This document shows positions 44,307 to 50,802 of a stretch of 64,000 bases of DNA, piece by piece. Position 1 is the stretch's first letter. The number at the start of each line of letters is the position of its first letter. The notes below the pieces were generated by a model that did no database searches, was not told where the DNA came from, and worked only from the letters and a program-made list of their open reading frames with translations. This DNA comes from Aquimarina sp. AU474. Lineage in GTDB: Bacteria; Bacteroidota; Bacteroidia; Flavobacteriales; Flavobacteriaceae. The translations under genes and the position numbers were made by a program. Where the stretch lies: contig NZ_OMPE01000003.1 of the NCBI RefSeq assembly GCF_900312815.1, positions 124,001 through 188,000 of the forward strand, in the 5' to 3' direction.

Positions 44307-45374
44307 ATGAAAAACACAGTTTCGCAGCAAATAGAAATTACAAAAGCAAGTGAATCCAAAATTGGACAAGTAGATTTTGAAAATCTAAATTTCGGAAAAA
44401 TATTCACCGACCATATGTTTGTTTGTGATTATGTCGATGGAGAGTGGAAAGCTCCAAAAATTATTCCTTATGGACCTATGACTCTAGATCCCTCAGCACG
44501 TGTTTTTCATTATGGACAAGCCGTTTTTGAAGGAATGAAAGCATACAAAGACGATAATGGAGATACTTTTTTATTTAGACCTGACGAAAATTTTAAAAGA
44601 ATTAATAAGTCGGCAGAACGTTTGGCTATACCAGAATTCCCTGAAGAATATTTCTTTGATGGTTTAAATACTTTATTAAAACTAGATGAGGAGTGGATTA
44701 AATCAGGATATGGAAATTCATTATATATAAGACCGTTTGTAATTGCTACGCAAGCCAGTGTATCAGCATCTGAAGCGGATGAATATAGATTTATGATTAT
44801 TTGCTCTCCTGCTCAGTCCTATTATAGTGGTGATGTAAGTGTACTTGTTGCAGAAAAATTTAGTCGATCTGCCAATGGCGGTTTTGGATATGCAAAAGCA
44901 GCAGGTAACTATGCTGGGCAATTTTACCCTACAAAACTTGCAAAAGAACAAGGATACCAGCAAGTAATATGGACAGACTCTAACAGTCATGAATATGTAG
45001 AAGAAGCAGGAACAATGAATCTGTTCTTTAGAGTAAACGACACCCTACTTACAGCTCCTGTGAGTGATCGTATTCTGGATGGAGTTACTCGTAAAAGTTT
45101 AATCGCTATTGCCGAAAAAGAAGGTATTAGTGTAGATGTTAGGCCTATAAAAGTTAGCGAAATTGTTGAAGCAGCAAATAATGGGAGTTTGAAAGAAATT
45201 TTTGGCGCAGGTACTGCCGCAGTAGTAAGCCCAGTAAAGGCGTTTGGATATAAAGGTGAACATTACGAAATCGAAAAACAAGAAAACTCGTATGCCTCGC
45301 ATTTCAAAAAAGCCCTAATGGATATTCAATATAATAAGGCCGAAGATACTTTTGGGTGGAGATATAAGGTATAA
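44307..45374 (+). CDS. ilvE: Branched-chain amino acid aminotransferase
   Basis: A 355-residue fold-type IV PLP enzyme of the type II class that interconverts Leu, Ile and Val with their keto acids. Landmarks are VFHYGQAVFEGMKAYKDDNG, FRPDENFKRINKSAERL, the lysine region GGFGYAKAAGNYAGQFYP and VEEAGTMNLFF, with the final FGAGTAAVVSPVK. The N-terminal ~30 residues lack a clear domain. It stands alone, with a terminator that also stops the converging pyrophosphohydrolase gene. Confidence 0.93.
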   Translation: MKNTVSQQIEITKASESKIGQVDFENLNFGKIFTDHMFVCDYVDGEWKAPKIIPYGPMTLDPSARVFHYGQAVFEGMKAYKDDNGDTFLFRPDENFKRINKSAERLAIPEFPEEYFFDGLNTLLKLDEEWIKSGYGNSLYIRPFVIATQASVSASEADEYRFMIICSPAQSYYSGDVSVLVAEKFSRSANGGFGYAKAAGNYAGQFYPTKLAKEQGYQQVIWTDSNSHEYVEEAGTMNLFFRVNDTLLTAPVSDRILDGVTRKSLIAIAEKEGISVDVRPIKVSEIVEAANNGSLKEIFGAGTAAVVSPVKAFGYKGEHYEIEKQENSYASHFKKALMDIQYNKAEDTFGWRYKV

Positions 45375-45392
45375 TACTATAGAAATAACATA

Positions 45393-45427
45393 AAAAAACT
45401 CCAGAATATTTTCTGGAGTTTTTTTTA
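45393..45427. terminator. Terminator after ilvE
   Basis: AAACTCCAGA and TCTGGAGTTT pair around a 5-nt loop, with a run of T residues on the plus strand and of A residues before it, so it can serve both converging genes. Confidence 0.87.
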
Positions 45428-45428
45428 T

Positions 45429-45815
45429 TTATCTATCAAGGATCTCTTTAATATTTGGTTTAAAATAATTAGGGCCTTTTAACACTTTACCATCTTCACG
45501 ATAAATTGGATTACCATCCTTCCCTAATTTACTCATATTACTACGCTGAATTTCATTAAAGACCTCTTCAATTTTATGCTGCATACCATGTTCTATAATT
45601 GTACCGCACAAAATATATAACATATCTCCTAACGCATCTGCAACTTCGACTAGATCATTATTTTGAGCAGCTTCAAGATATTCTTCATTTTCTTCTTTCA
45701 TTAAGTTAAAGCGTAAAGTATTTTTAGCCTCTCCTAAATCTGCTATAGGTTCATTCTTGTATCCTATTCTAAAAGCAGAATGAAATTCTTGTACTGCGGC
45801 AATTTTATCTTTCAT
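45429..45815 (-). CDS. MazG-like nucleoside triphosphate pyrophosphohydrolase
   Basis: A 128-residue all-alpha NTP pyrophosphatase. The metal-binding EEYLEA and EVADALGDMLYIL segments match the ExxE...ExxD pattern of MazG-type enzymes, preceded by LGEAKNTLRFNLMKEENEEY. The tail IYREDGKVLKGPNYFKPNIK is typical of the flavobacterial group. The enzyme would clean non-canonical nucleotides; the specific substrate is unknown. It is alone on the minus strand. Confidence 0.87.
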   Translation of the reverse strand: MKDKIAAVQEFHSAFRIGYKNEPIADLGEAKNTLRFNLMKEENEEYLEAAQNNDLVEVADALGDMLYILCGTIIEHGMQHKIEEVFNEIQRSNMSKLGKDGNPIYREDGKVLKGPNYFKPNIKEILDR

Positions 45816-45833
45816 GAATCCTTTTTTATAATT

Positions 45834-45841
45834 TATCTTTG
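45834..45841 (+). promoter_or_regulatory. -7 box of a small membrane protein gene
   Basis: TATCTTTG matches TAnnTTTG, 18 nt before the ATG at 45860. It overlaps the region upstream of the divergent MazG-like gene. Confidence 0.45.
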
Positions 45842-45859
45842 CCGTAAAAATAACAAAAT

Positions 45860-46051
45860 ATGTTTAGCCAAGGCCAGTTAGTATTTGCACTTTTTTTTGT
45901 GATCGCTTTTATCATTTTAATGATATTTAGCTATCGCAAAGACCTTAAACTACATCGTAAATATTACAAAGGCAGTCTTTTTATTTTGATCGGTTTCATT
46001 ATCTTTATTTTATTGTTGTTCGCGTTAAAGACGTATTTACAACCTGAATAA
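45860..46051 (+). CDS. Small two-helix membrane protein
   Basis: A 63-residue protein with two membrane helices (GQLVFALFFVIAFIILMIFS and SLFILIGFIIFILLLFALK) joined by a basic loop (YRKDLKLHRKYYKG), so both termini should be outside the cytoplasm. It is divergent from the MazG-like gene. Small proteins of this kind are conserved in flavobacteria; the function is unknown. It lies 202 nt before the protease operon and is probably not part of it. Confidence 0.7.
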   Translation: MFSQGQLVFALFFVIAFIILMIFSYRKDLKLHRKYYKGSLFILIGFIIFILLLFALKTYLQPE

Positions 46052-46157
46052 ATCACATACACCCCTGATTTTCAGTTTTATAAATTAATTTTAATCAGTA
46101 CTTAATTTAAGTTCTGACTGTATACCTCTTTTGGTTTTTTAATTAAAAACGGGGAAA

Positions 46158-46205
46158 ATACCCTGTATTGGGTATGGATTGACATGTGTTTTTTGTAGAG
46201 TTTTG
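46158..46205 (+). promoter_or_regulatory. Operator-promoter element of the protease/two-component operon
   Basis: An 18-bp inverted repeat, ATACCC-N6-GGGTAT (46158-46175), is followed by TTGACAT (46179-46185) and GAGTTTTG (46198-46205), one mismatch from the -7 box. The start codon of the protease is at 46254. The same three parts, at the same overall spacing, occur at 50296-50343. Read as TACCCTG-TA-TTGGGTA it has the 7-2-7 geometry known for NarL-type regulators, the class encoded at 49650-50276. Confidence 0.65.
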
Positions 46206-46253
46206 GAGTAACTAAATAATCGTAACTCACTACCATTCTAAACTTAAATTTTT

Positions 46254-47393
46254 ATGAATAATTATGATCATCGACAGGCTAATAGAGTTCTTGAACATTA
46301 TGAAAATTACTTAATGAGATCAATATATGTAAAGTATTTAGCGGTGGTAAAATCTGTAACATATCCGGATCGCTATACCATTGAAATTGGTGTAACCGGT
46401 GTTGGAAAAGTAGAACTAGATGAGAATATAGACGTACAAAGGGCCTATGAAGGAAGATTTCCTGAAAATAAAATCCCAAAACTATTACCTATACCTCCAA
46501 AAAACAAAAATAAAATTATACCAAGAGATACTAAAATTATTACAGTAGATGAGATAAAAACATTAGATGTAGAAGATAAAAATATTTTCGAAAAGGGAAT
46601 TTTTACAGAGATTATAAACCCAAATATAAATTATAAGGATTGGTTTTCTTTTCCATACGGTGCTCAACCAATCTATTCAAAAAACCAAAAAGACAAGGGT
46701 ACTCTTGGAGCGGTTTTTAGATTAAAAGATTTTCCCGACGAATTATTTGGAATCTCCAATTGGCATGTGATTTCAGGCAAAACTTCTAATCTGGGAGATA
46801 AAGTTTATGACTCGGATTCAAATAAAATTGGAAGCTTATTTTGGCATTCGTTTGATATTTATAGAGAGGTTGCATTTGTAAAATTCGATCCGAAAATTGC
46901 CGAAAAAATGATAAAAACCTATAATCTCTCCTGCAAACCAGAGTTAATGATCACTAGGCCCAAATTAAACATGAACGTTCAACAATTAGGACAAGCAACA
47001 AGCTTAAACAATAACAGAACACCTAAAAGATCAACTATACATTCGTTAAATGCCACAATACGCATATCAGATTCAGATGATTACGATAATGGAAGGAAAA
47101 TTTTTAAAAAGCAACTTCTCATTAAACATTTTTCTCGACCTGGTGATTCGGGCGCATTAGTGCATACAATTAAAGGTAAAAAAACTAAAGCAATAGGCTC
47201 TATTTTTGCCTTAACTCCAAAGCTATTAAATGTTTTCGATTCAAATGATCAAGTAATTCAATATACCGTTGCAAATAATATATTCTATATTTTTAATAAA
47301 CTATTTGATCAAAAACAAGAAGTTTATATCGGAATAGAAGATGGTATTATTAAAACTAAATTAGTCAATCAATTTAAAATAAATAACAATTAA
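46254..47393 (+). CDS. Cytoplasmic trypsin-like serine protease
   Basis: A 379-residue protein with no signal peptide or membrane helix. The first ~125 residues are a charged domain of unknown type (IEIGVTGVGKVELDENID and a Pro/Lys-rich linker). The rest fits the trypsin fold: the histidine in GISNWHVISG (His171), an acidic residue in FDIYREVAFVKF (Asp201 or Glu205, where trypsin has Asp) and the nucleophile in RPGDSGALV (Ser299). The Asp position is not certain, and Glu would be unusual. It is the first gene of the operon with the 150-residue protein (10-nt gap), a sensor kinase and its regulator. A role as a regulated effector is inferred. Confidence 0.75.
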   Translation: MNNYDHRQANRVLEHYENYLMRSIYVKYLAVVKSVTYPDRYTIEIGVTGVGKVELDENIDVQRAYEGRFPENKIPKLLPIPPKNKNKIIPRDTKIITVDEIKTLDVEDKNIFEKGIFTEIINPNINYKDWFSFPYGAQPIYSKNQKDKGTLGAVFRLKDFPDELFGISNWHVISGKTSNLGDKVYDSDSNKIGSLFWHSFDIYREVAFVKFDPKIAEKMIKTYNLSCKPELMITRPKLNMNVQQLGQATSLNNNRTPKRSTIHSLNATIRISDSDDYDNGRKIFKKQLLIKHFSRPGDSGALVHTIKGKKTKAIGSIFALTPKLLNVFDSNDQVIQYTVANNIFYIFNKLFDQKQEVYIGIEDGIIKTKLVNQFKINNN

Positions 47394-47403
47394 TCTTTTT
47401 TAT

Positions 47404-47856
47404 ATGAAACAACTAAACTACAATTCCAAACCTCCTCAAAATAGAAGGTGGCATATGAATTCTCCCTATAACCAAATACTTTTTGAAGATGATGAAGTTG
47501 AATTAAAAGCTAAAATAAAAGTGAAAAATGGGAAACTTAAAAAAATGAAACTTCACCTAATCAATATGGAAAACCCTCAATCCAACCTATATGAGATATG
47601 TGCCGTTACTCGGCATGTAAACATGTATATAGAATTCCCTGATTACATTTTAATTCATGTAATCAAATCAGGGACGAGAAAAGAACAAAAGTTTAAAATT
47701 GATGGTAATCATATTCAAGAACCGGAATTTGATTTAGGAAAAAAGTTAACATTTTTGTTTAAGGAATATGATAATACATGTCCAAATCCACCTACTTATG
47801 AATTACCAGATACTACTCCCGAAACTAAAGAAGGTAGTATCATTATTGGAGGATAA
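47404..47856 (+). CDS. Unrecognised protein of the protease/two-component cassette
   Basis: A 150-residue soluble protein starting MKQLNYNSKPPQNRRWHMNS. The middle alternates strands (FEDDEVELKAKIKVKNGKLK, YILIHVIKSGTRKEQKFKID) and the C-terminus is a proline/threonine-rich tail ending GSIIIGG. No domain is recognised, and no signal peptide or membrane helix is present. The operon position between protease and kinase suggests a partner or substrate of the protease; this is inference. GGAGG, inside its last codons at 47848-47852, is a rare strong Shine-Dalgarno for the kinase start at 47860. Confidence 0.65.
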   Translation: MKQLNYNSKPPQNRRWHMNSPYNQILFEDDEVELKAKIKVKNGKLKKMKLHLINMENPQSNLYEICAVTRHVNMYIEFPDYILIHVIKSGTRKEQKFKIDGNHIQEPEFDLGKKLTFLFKEYDNTCPNPPTYELPDTTPETKEGSIIIGG

Positions 47857-47859
47857 TAT

Positions 47860-49653
47860 ATGATCAAAACAAAAAGAAAAATAGTACAATACCTTTTACC
47901 AGTAAGTTTATTCCTTACTGGTTTTAGCTTTTCTCAAGACACTGATTTTGGAGCGCTTTTAAAATCCCTTAAAAGCAATGACCAAAAACAAATTAATCTT
48001 GAATTTCAAACAATTGACACCTCCAAAATTAGCCTGTATGATAAAGCTACATGGTTATATTATTATGCAGATTATCAATCAGACTTAGACAATCATCATA
48101 TCGCTTATGAGGCAATTATAGAAGCAAAGAAAACATTTAGTGATTTAAAAAAAGAAAGTGATGTGGCGGATTGCAATATCCTATTAATATCCATACTAAG
48201 TCATCAAAACAATTTAGAAAAAAACTATCAAGAAATTGTAAGTGAACTTACCACATATGCCAAGAAACAAAATGATTCTACCGCATTGAGAACCATCTAT
48301 CATCGATTGGCTGTGCAGCAGTTAAATCTAAATAATGCTAGGGAATCTATTAAATATTTTAGAAAAAATATTGAAATTGCCATTCGTCAAAAAGATTGTG
48401 TAAGAGTTGGGTATAACTATTCGAATATAGGAATAGTACATCAGACAGTAGATCCAAGAGATTTGGATTCGGCACTTTATTACACAAAAAAGGCAGTGCC
48501 TATTTTAAAAAAATATAATGATCATCAAAGTTTGGCATATAATTACAATAATCAAGCTCAACAATACAAATCACTCAAAAAATACGAATTAGCTATTCAA
48601 TATTATAGAAAGGCAGATTCAGTTCCTTTAAAACATAATAGAGCAAAATCGAAGAAAATATTTTATGAAAATATCAGTGATCTCTATCAAAAAACTAAAG
48701 ATTATAAAAATGCAGCTATCTATTTAGATAAACTAAACAAATTGAAAGACAGCATCAATGACACACAACAAAATACTGATATTGCAGGTATCAAAGAAAA
48801 ATATGATAACGAAAAACTGAGAGCTGATAATCTTGAGATTGATGCTAAAAGAAGACAGAATAGGAATTTTATGATTGGCTCTCTTGTTCTATTATTATTT
48901 GGTGGGATCACTGCTTTCCTGATTAATAAAAATGCTAAACGAAAACAACGTATCGCAGAACAAGAGCGAGAAATTGAAATTCAAAAAACAGAAAAACTAC
49001 TTAAAGAGCAAGAACTTACGGCTATAGATGCTATGATCGTTGGGCAGGAAAAAGAACGACAACGCTTGGCTAATGATTTACATGATAATCTAGGAAGTAC
49101 ATTGGCTACTGTAAAACTTCATTTTCAGCATTTACAAAACAATCGAAACAATCCTAAAATCGAAAATATCGAAGAGTTATATACAAATACCAATGAACTC
49201 CTGGATGAAGCATACCAAAAAGTAAGAACCATTGCCCATGAAAAGAATAGTGGGGTTATGGCTAATCAAGGCTTGTTACCAGCCATTAAAAACTTAGCCA
49301 AAAAGGTATCTAACGGGAATAATTTAAAGATTGAAGTACAAGGTTATGGACTAGAAGAACGTTTGGATAATACTATAGAAATTTCAATTTTCCGGATGGT
49401 TCAAGAATTGGTAACTAATATTATTAAACATGCTCAAGCCAATGAGGTGCATATTTCATTAACAAATCATGATTCTTTATTAAATATAATAATCGAAGAT
49501 AATGGCGAAGGTTTTGATGCCAAAATTTTACCTGAAAAAGATGGTATGGGATTAGCTACAATAGAAAAAAGAATAGAACATCTTGAAGGTACATTCGAGA
49601 TTGATTCTACCCCAAGAAAAGGAACAAATATTATTATAAATATACCTATATGA
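47860..49653 (+). CDS. TPR-containing sensor histidine kinase (HisKA_3 type)
   Basis: A 597-residue kinase. A signal peptide (ends FSFSQ) is followed by periplasmic tetratricopeptide-like helices (about 55-300: SALYYTKKAVPILKKYN, LAIQYYRKADSVPL), a membrane helix (337-356) and a coiled coil. The HisKA_3 box is RQRLANDLHDNLGSTLATV with His408; the ATPase domain has QELVTNIIKHAQ (Asn520), DNGEGFD (547-553) and GMGL (562-565). TPR-HisKA_3 kinases are abundant in Bacteroidota. Its stop overlaps the regulator start by 4 nt. The stimulus is unknown. Confidence 0.93.
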   Translation: MIKTKRKIVQYLLPVSLFLTGFSFSQDTDFGALLKSLKSNDQKQINLEFQTIDTSKISLYDKATWLYYYADYQSDLDNHHIAYEAIIEAKKTFSDLKKESDVADCNILLISILSHQNNLEKNYQEIVSELTTYAKKQNDSTALRTIYHRLAVQQLNLNNARESIKYFRKNIEIAIRQKDCVRVGYNYSNIGIVHQTVDPRDLDSALYYTKKAVPILKKYNDHQSLAYNYNNQAQQYKSLKKYELAIQYYRKADSVPLKHNRAKSKKIFYENISDLYQKTKDYKNAAIYLDKLNKLKDSINDTQQNTDIAGIKEKYDNEKLRADNLEIDAKRRQNRNFMIGSLVLLLFGGITAFLINKNAKRKQRIAEQEREIEIQKTEKLLKEQELTAIDAMIVGQEKERQRLANDLHDNLGSTLATVKLHFQHLQNNRNNPKIENIEELYTNTNELLDEAYQKVRTIAHEKNSGVMANQGLLPAIKNLAKKVSNGNNLKIEVQGYGLEERLDNTIEISIFRMVQELVTNIIKHAQANEVHISLTNHDSLLNIIIEDNGEGFDAKILPEKDGMGLATIEKRIEHLEGTFEIDSTPRKGTNIIINIPI

Positions 49654-50276
49654 TTACCGTAGCCATTGCAGAAGATCACCAATCCCTAATTGACGGAATT
49701 ATGTTACTTCTTAAATACGAAGAAGAAATAAGCATTGTAGGTATGGCTAATGATGGTGAGGAATTGATAAATATAGTGAGAAGAAAACAACCAAAAGTGG
49801 TATTGATGGATATTCGCATGCCAAAAATTGATGGAATAGCGGCTACAAGTATTATAAAGAAAGAATTTCCTCATACCAAAATCATTGGATTCTCTATGTT
49901 TGATCAAGAAGATGCTGTTAAACAAATGATAGCAGCTGGTGCATCGGGTTATCTTCTTAAAAATTCGCCCTTAGAAGAAGTACTAACTGCTATACAACAA
50001 GTTATAGCGGGCAAAACTTATTTTGATGCAGCTCTAGATCCGGCTATTTTTTCAAAAGATGACCAACAACAAATTAAAAAACAAGTGCTTTCAAAAAGCG
50101 AACGAGAAATCCTAAAATTAATTGGGCAAGGAAAAACTTCTTCAGAAATTGCTGCTATACGTTTTAATTCTGTATCTACCGTAGAAACACATCGTAAAAA
50201 CATCATTCGCAAACTTGGATTACATGGCAAAGGAGAATTATTACGCTATGCCATTGAAAAGAAATACGATTTCTAG
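49650..50276 (+). CDS. NarL/LuxR-type response regulator
   Basis: A 208-residue regulator. The receiver domain (1-120) carries Asp54 in VVLMDIRMPKIDG; the C-terminal GerE helix-turn-helix runs from LSKSEREILKLIGQGKTSSE to VSTVETHRKNIIRKLGLHGK. It overlaps the kinase stop by 4 nt (ATGA), so both are made together. Its DNA-binding family normally recognises short inverted repeats, and the ATACCC-N6-GGGTAT elements before 46254 and before 50361 are the candidate sites. Confidence 0.95.
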   Translation: MITVAIAEDHQSLIDGIMLLLKYEEEISIVGMANDGEELINIVRRKQPKVVLMDIRMPKIDGIAATSIIKKEFPHTKIIGFSMFDQEDAVKQMIAAGASGYLLKNSPLEEVLTAIQQVIAGKTYFDAALDPAIFSKDDQQQIKKQVLSKSEREILKLIGQGKTSSEIAAIRFNSVSTVETHRKNIIRKLGLHGKGELLRYAIEKKYDF

Positions 50277-50295
50277 ATTTATTTTTATACGAAAA

Positions 50296-50343
50296 ATACC
50301 CCGTAACGGGTATTTTTTTGACATTGATTATTCTATAGTTTTG
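50296..50343 (+). promoter_or_regulatory. Operator-promoter element before the two-helix membrane protein gene
   Basis: ATACCC-N6-GGGTAT (50296-50313), TTGACAT (50318-50324) and the perfect -7 box TAGTTTTG (50336-50343) repeat the arrangement at 46158-46205, both 48 nt from palindrome to box end. The repeat with its flanking A and T tracts also resembles a terminator of the operon that ends at 50276; both functions may coexist. The ATG at 50361 leaves a leader of about 10 nt. Confidence 0.65.
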
Positions 50344-50360
50344 AGTAAACTTATTTAGCC

Positions 50361-50693
50361 ATGCAAAACAAAATTCGTTCTTTTAATCAATTTAAAACTG
50401 TTCTCGAAAAAGATCCAGAAATACAAGAGGATTTTAAAAAAAATCCAGTTGATGCTATTAAAAAGTTTCAATCTGAACCTTGGTTCAATGACAAACTTAT
50501 TTACAGACTTGTAGTTCTTTTTTTAGGAATCATTGTACTTACTATTTGCGTTGGAGTAATTATACTCACAAGTCAAAATGTAATTAATAAAGACTTTAAT
50601 GTTCCAGATATTTTAATAGCCACAGCATCTACAGCTATTGGAGCTATTGCAGGGTTACTCACTCCTAGTTCTAATAATGGAGACCAAGATTAA
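50361..50693 (+). CDS. Small membrane protein of the protease/two-component cassette
   Basis: A 110-residue protein. The N-terminal 45 residues are soluble and charged (FKTVLEKDPEIQEDFKKNPV), followed by two membrane helices (about 47-70 and 83-101) and a short hydrophilic tail (TPSSNNGDQD). The stretch DPxxxxDFxxNPxxAIxxF resembles, weakly, the leader-like region of some ribosomal-peptide precursors; the second helix has GAIAGLL. It has its own copy of the putative operator-promoter, so it may be a regulated output of the cassette. The function is unknown. Confidence 0.7.
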   Translation: MQNKIRSFNQFKTVLEKDPEIQEDFKKNPVDAIKKFQSEPWFNDKLIYRLVVLFLGIIVLTICVGVIILTSQNVINKDFNVPDILIATASTAIGAIAGLLTPSSNNGDQD

Positions 50694-50751
50694 CTCATGT
50701 TGAGAAAAGTTGTCTTTATAACAAAAAACATTCTATTCTACTTTAGGTAAC

Positions 50752-50784
50752 AAAAAACGCCCTTCCTATACAGAAAGGGCGTTT
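50752..50784 (-). terminator. Terminator of the M49 peptidase gene
   Basis: AACGCCCTT and AAGGGCGTT pair around a 10-nt interior, flanked by A and T runs; on the minus strand a T tract follows the stop at 50803. Confidence 0.85.
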
Positions 50785-50802
50785 AATATATCTTAGTTTT
50801 TA

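Noticed and set aside
50291-50320. Reading the second inverted repeat only as a terminator of the kinase-regulator operon
   Set aside because: Its flanks do look like a terminator, and it may act as one, but the TTGACAT and TTTTG parts match the upstream copy at the same overall spacing, and the upstream copy has no T tract. A terminator alone does not explain this.
46254-50693. Calling the protease cassette an anti-phage defence system
   Set aside because: Trypsin-like proteases occur in conflict systems, but here there is no nuclease, toxin domain, NTPase sensor or neighbouring defence gene, and the region has the same base composition as its surroundings. The idea stays open but unsupported.
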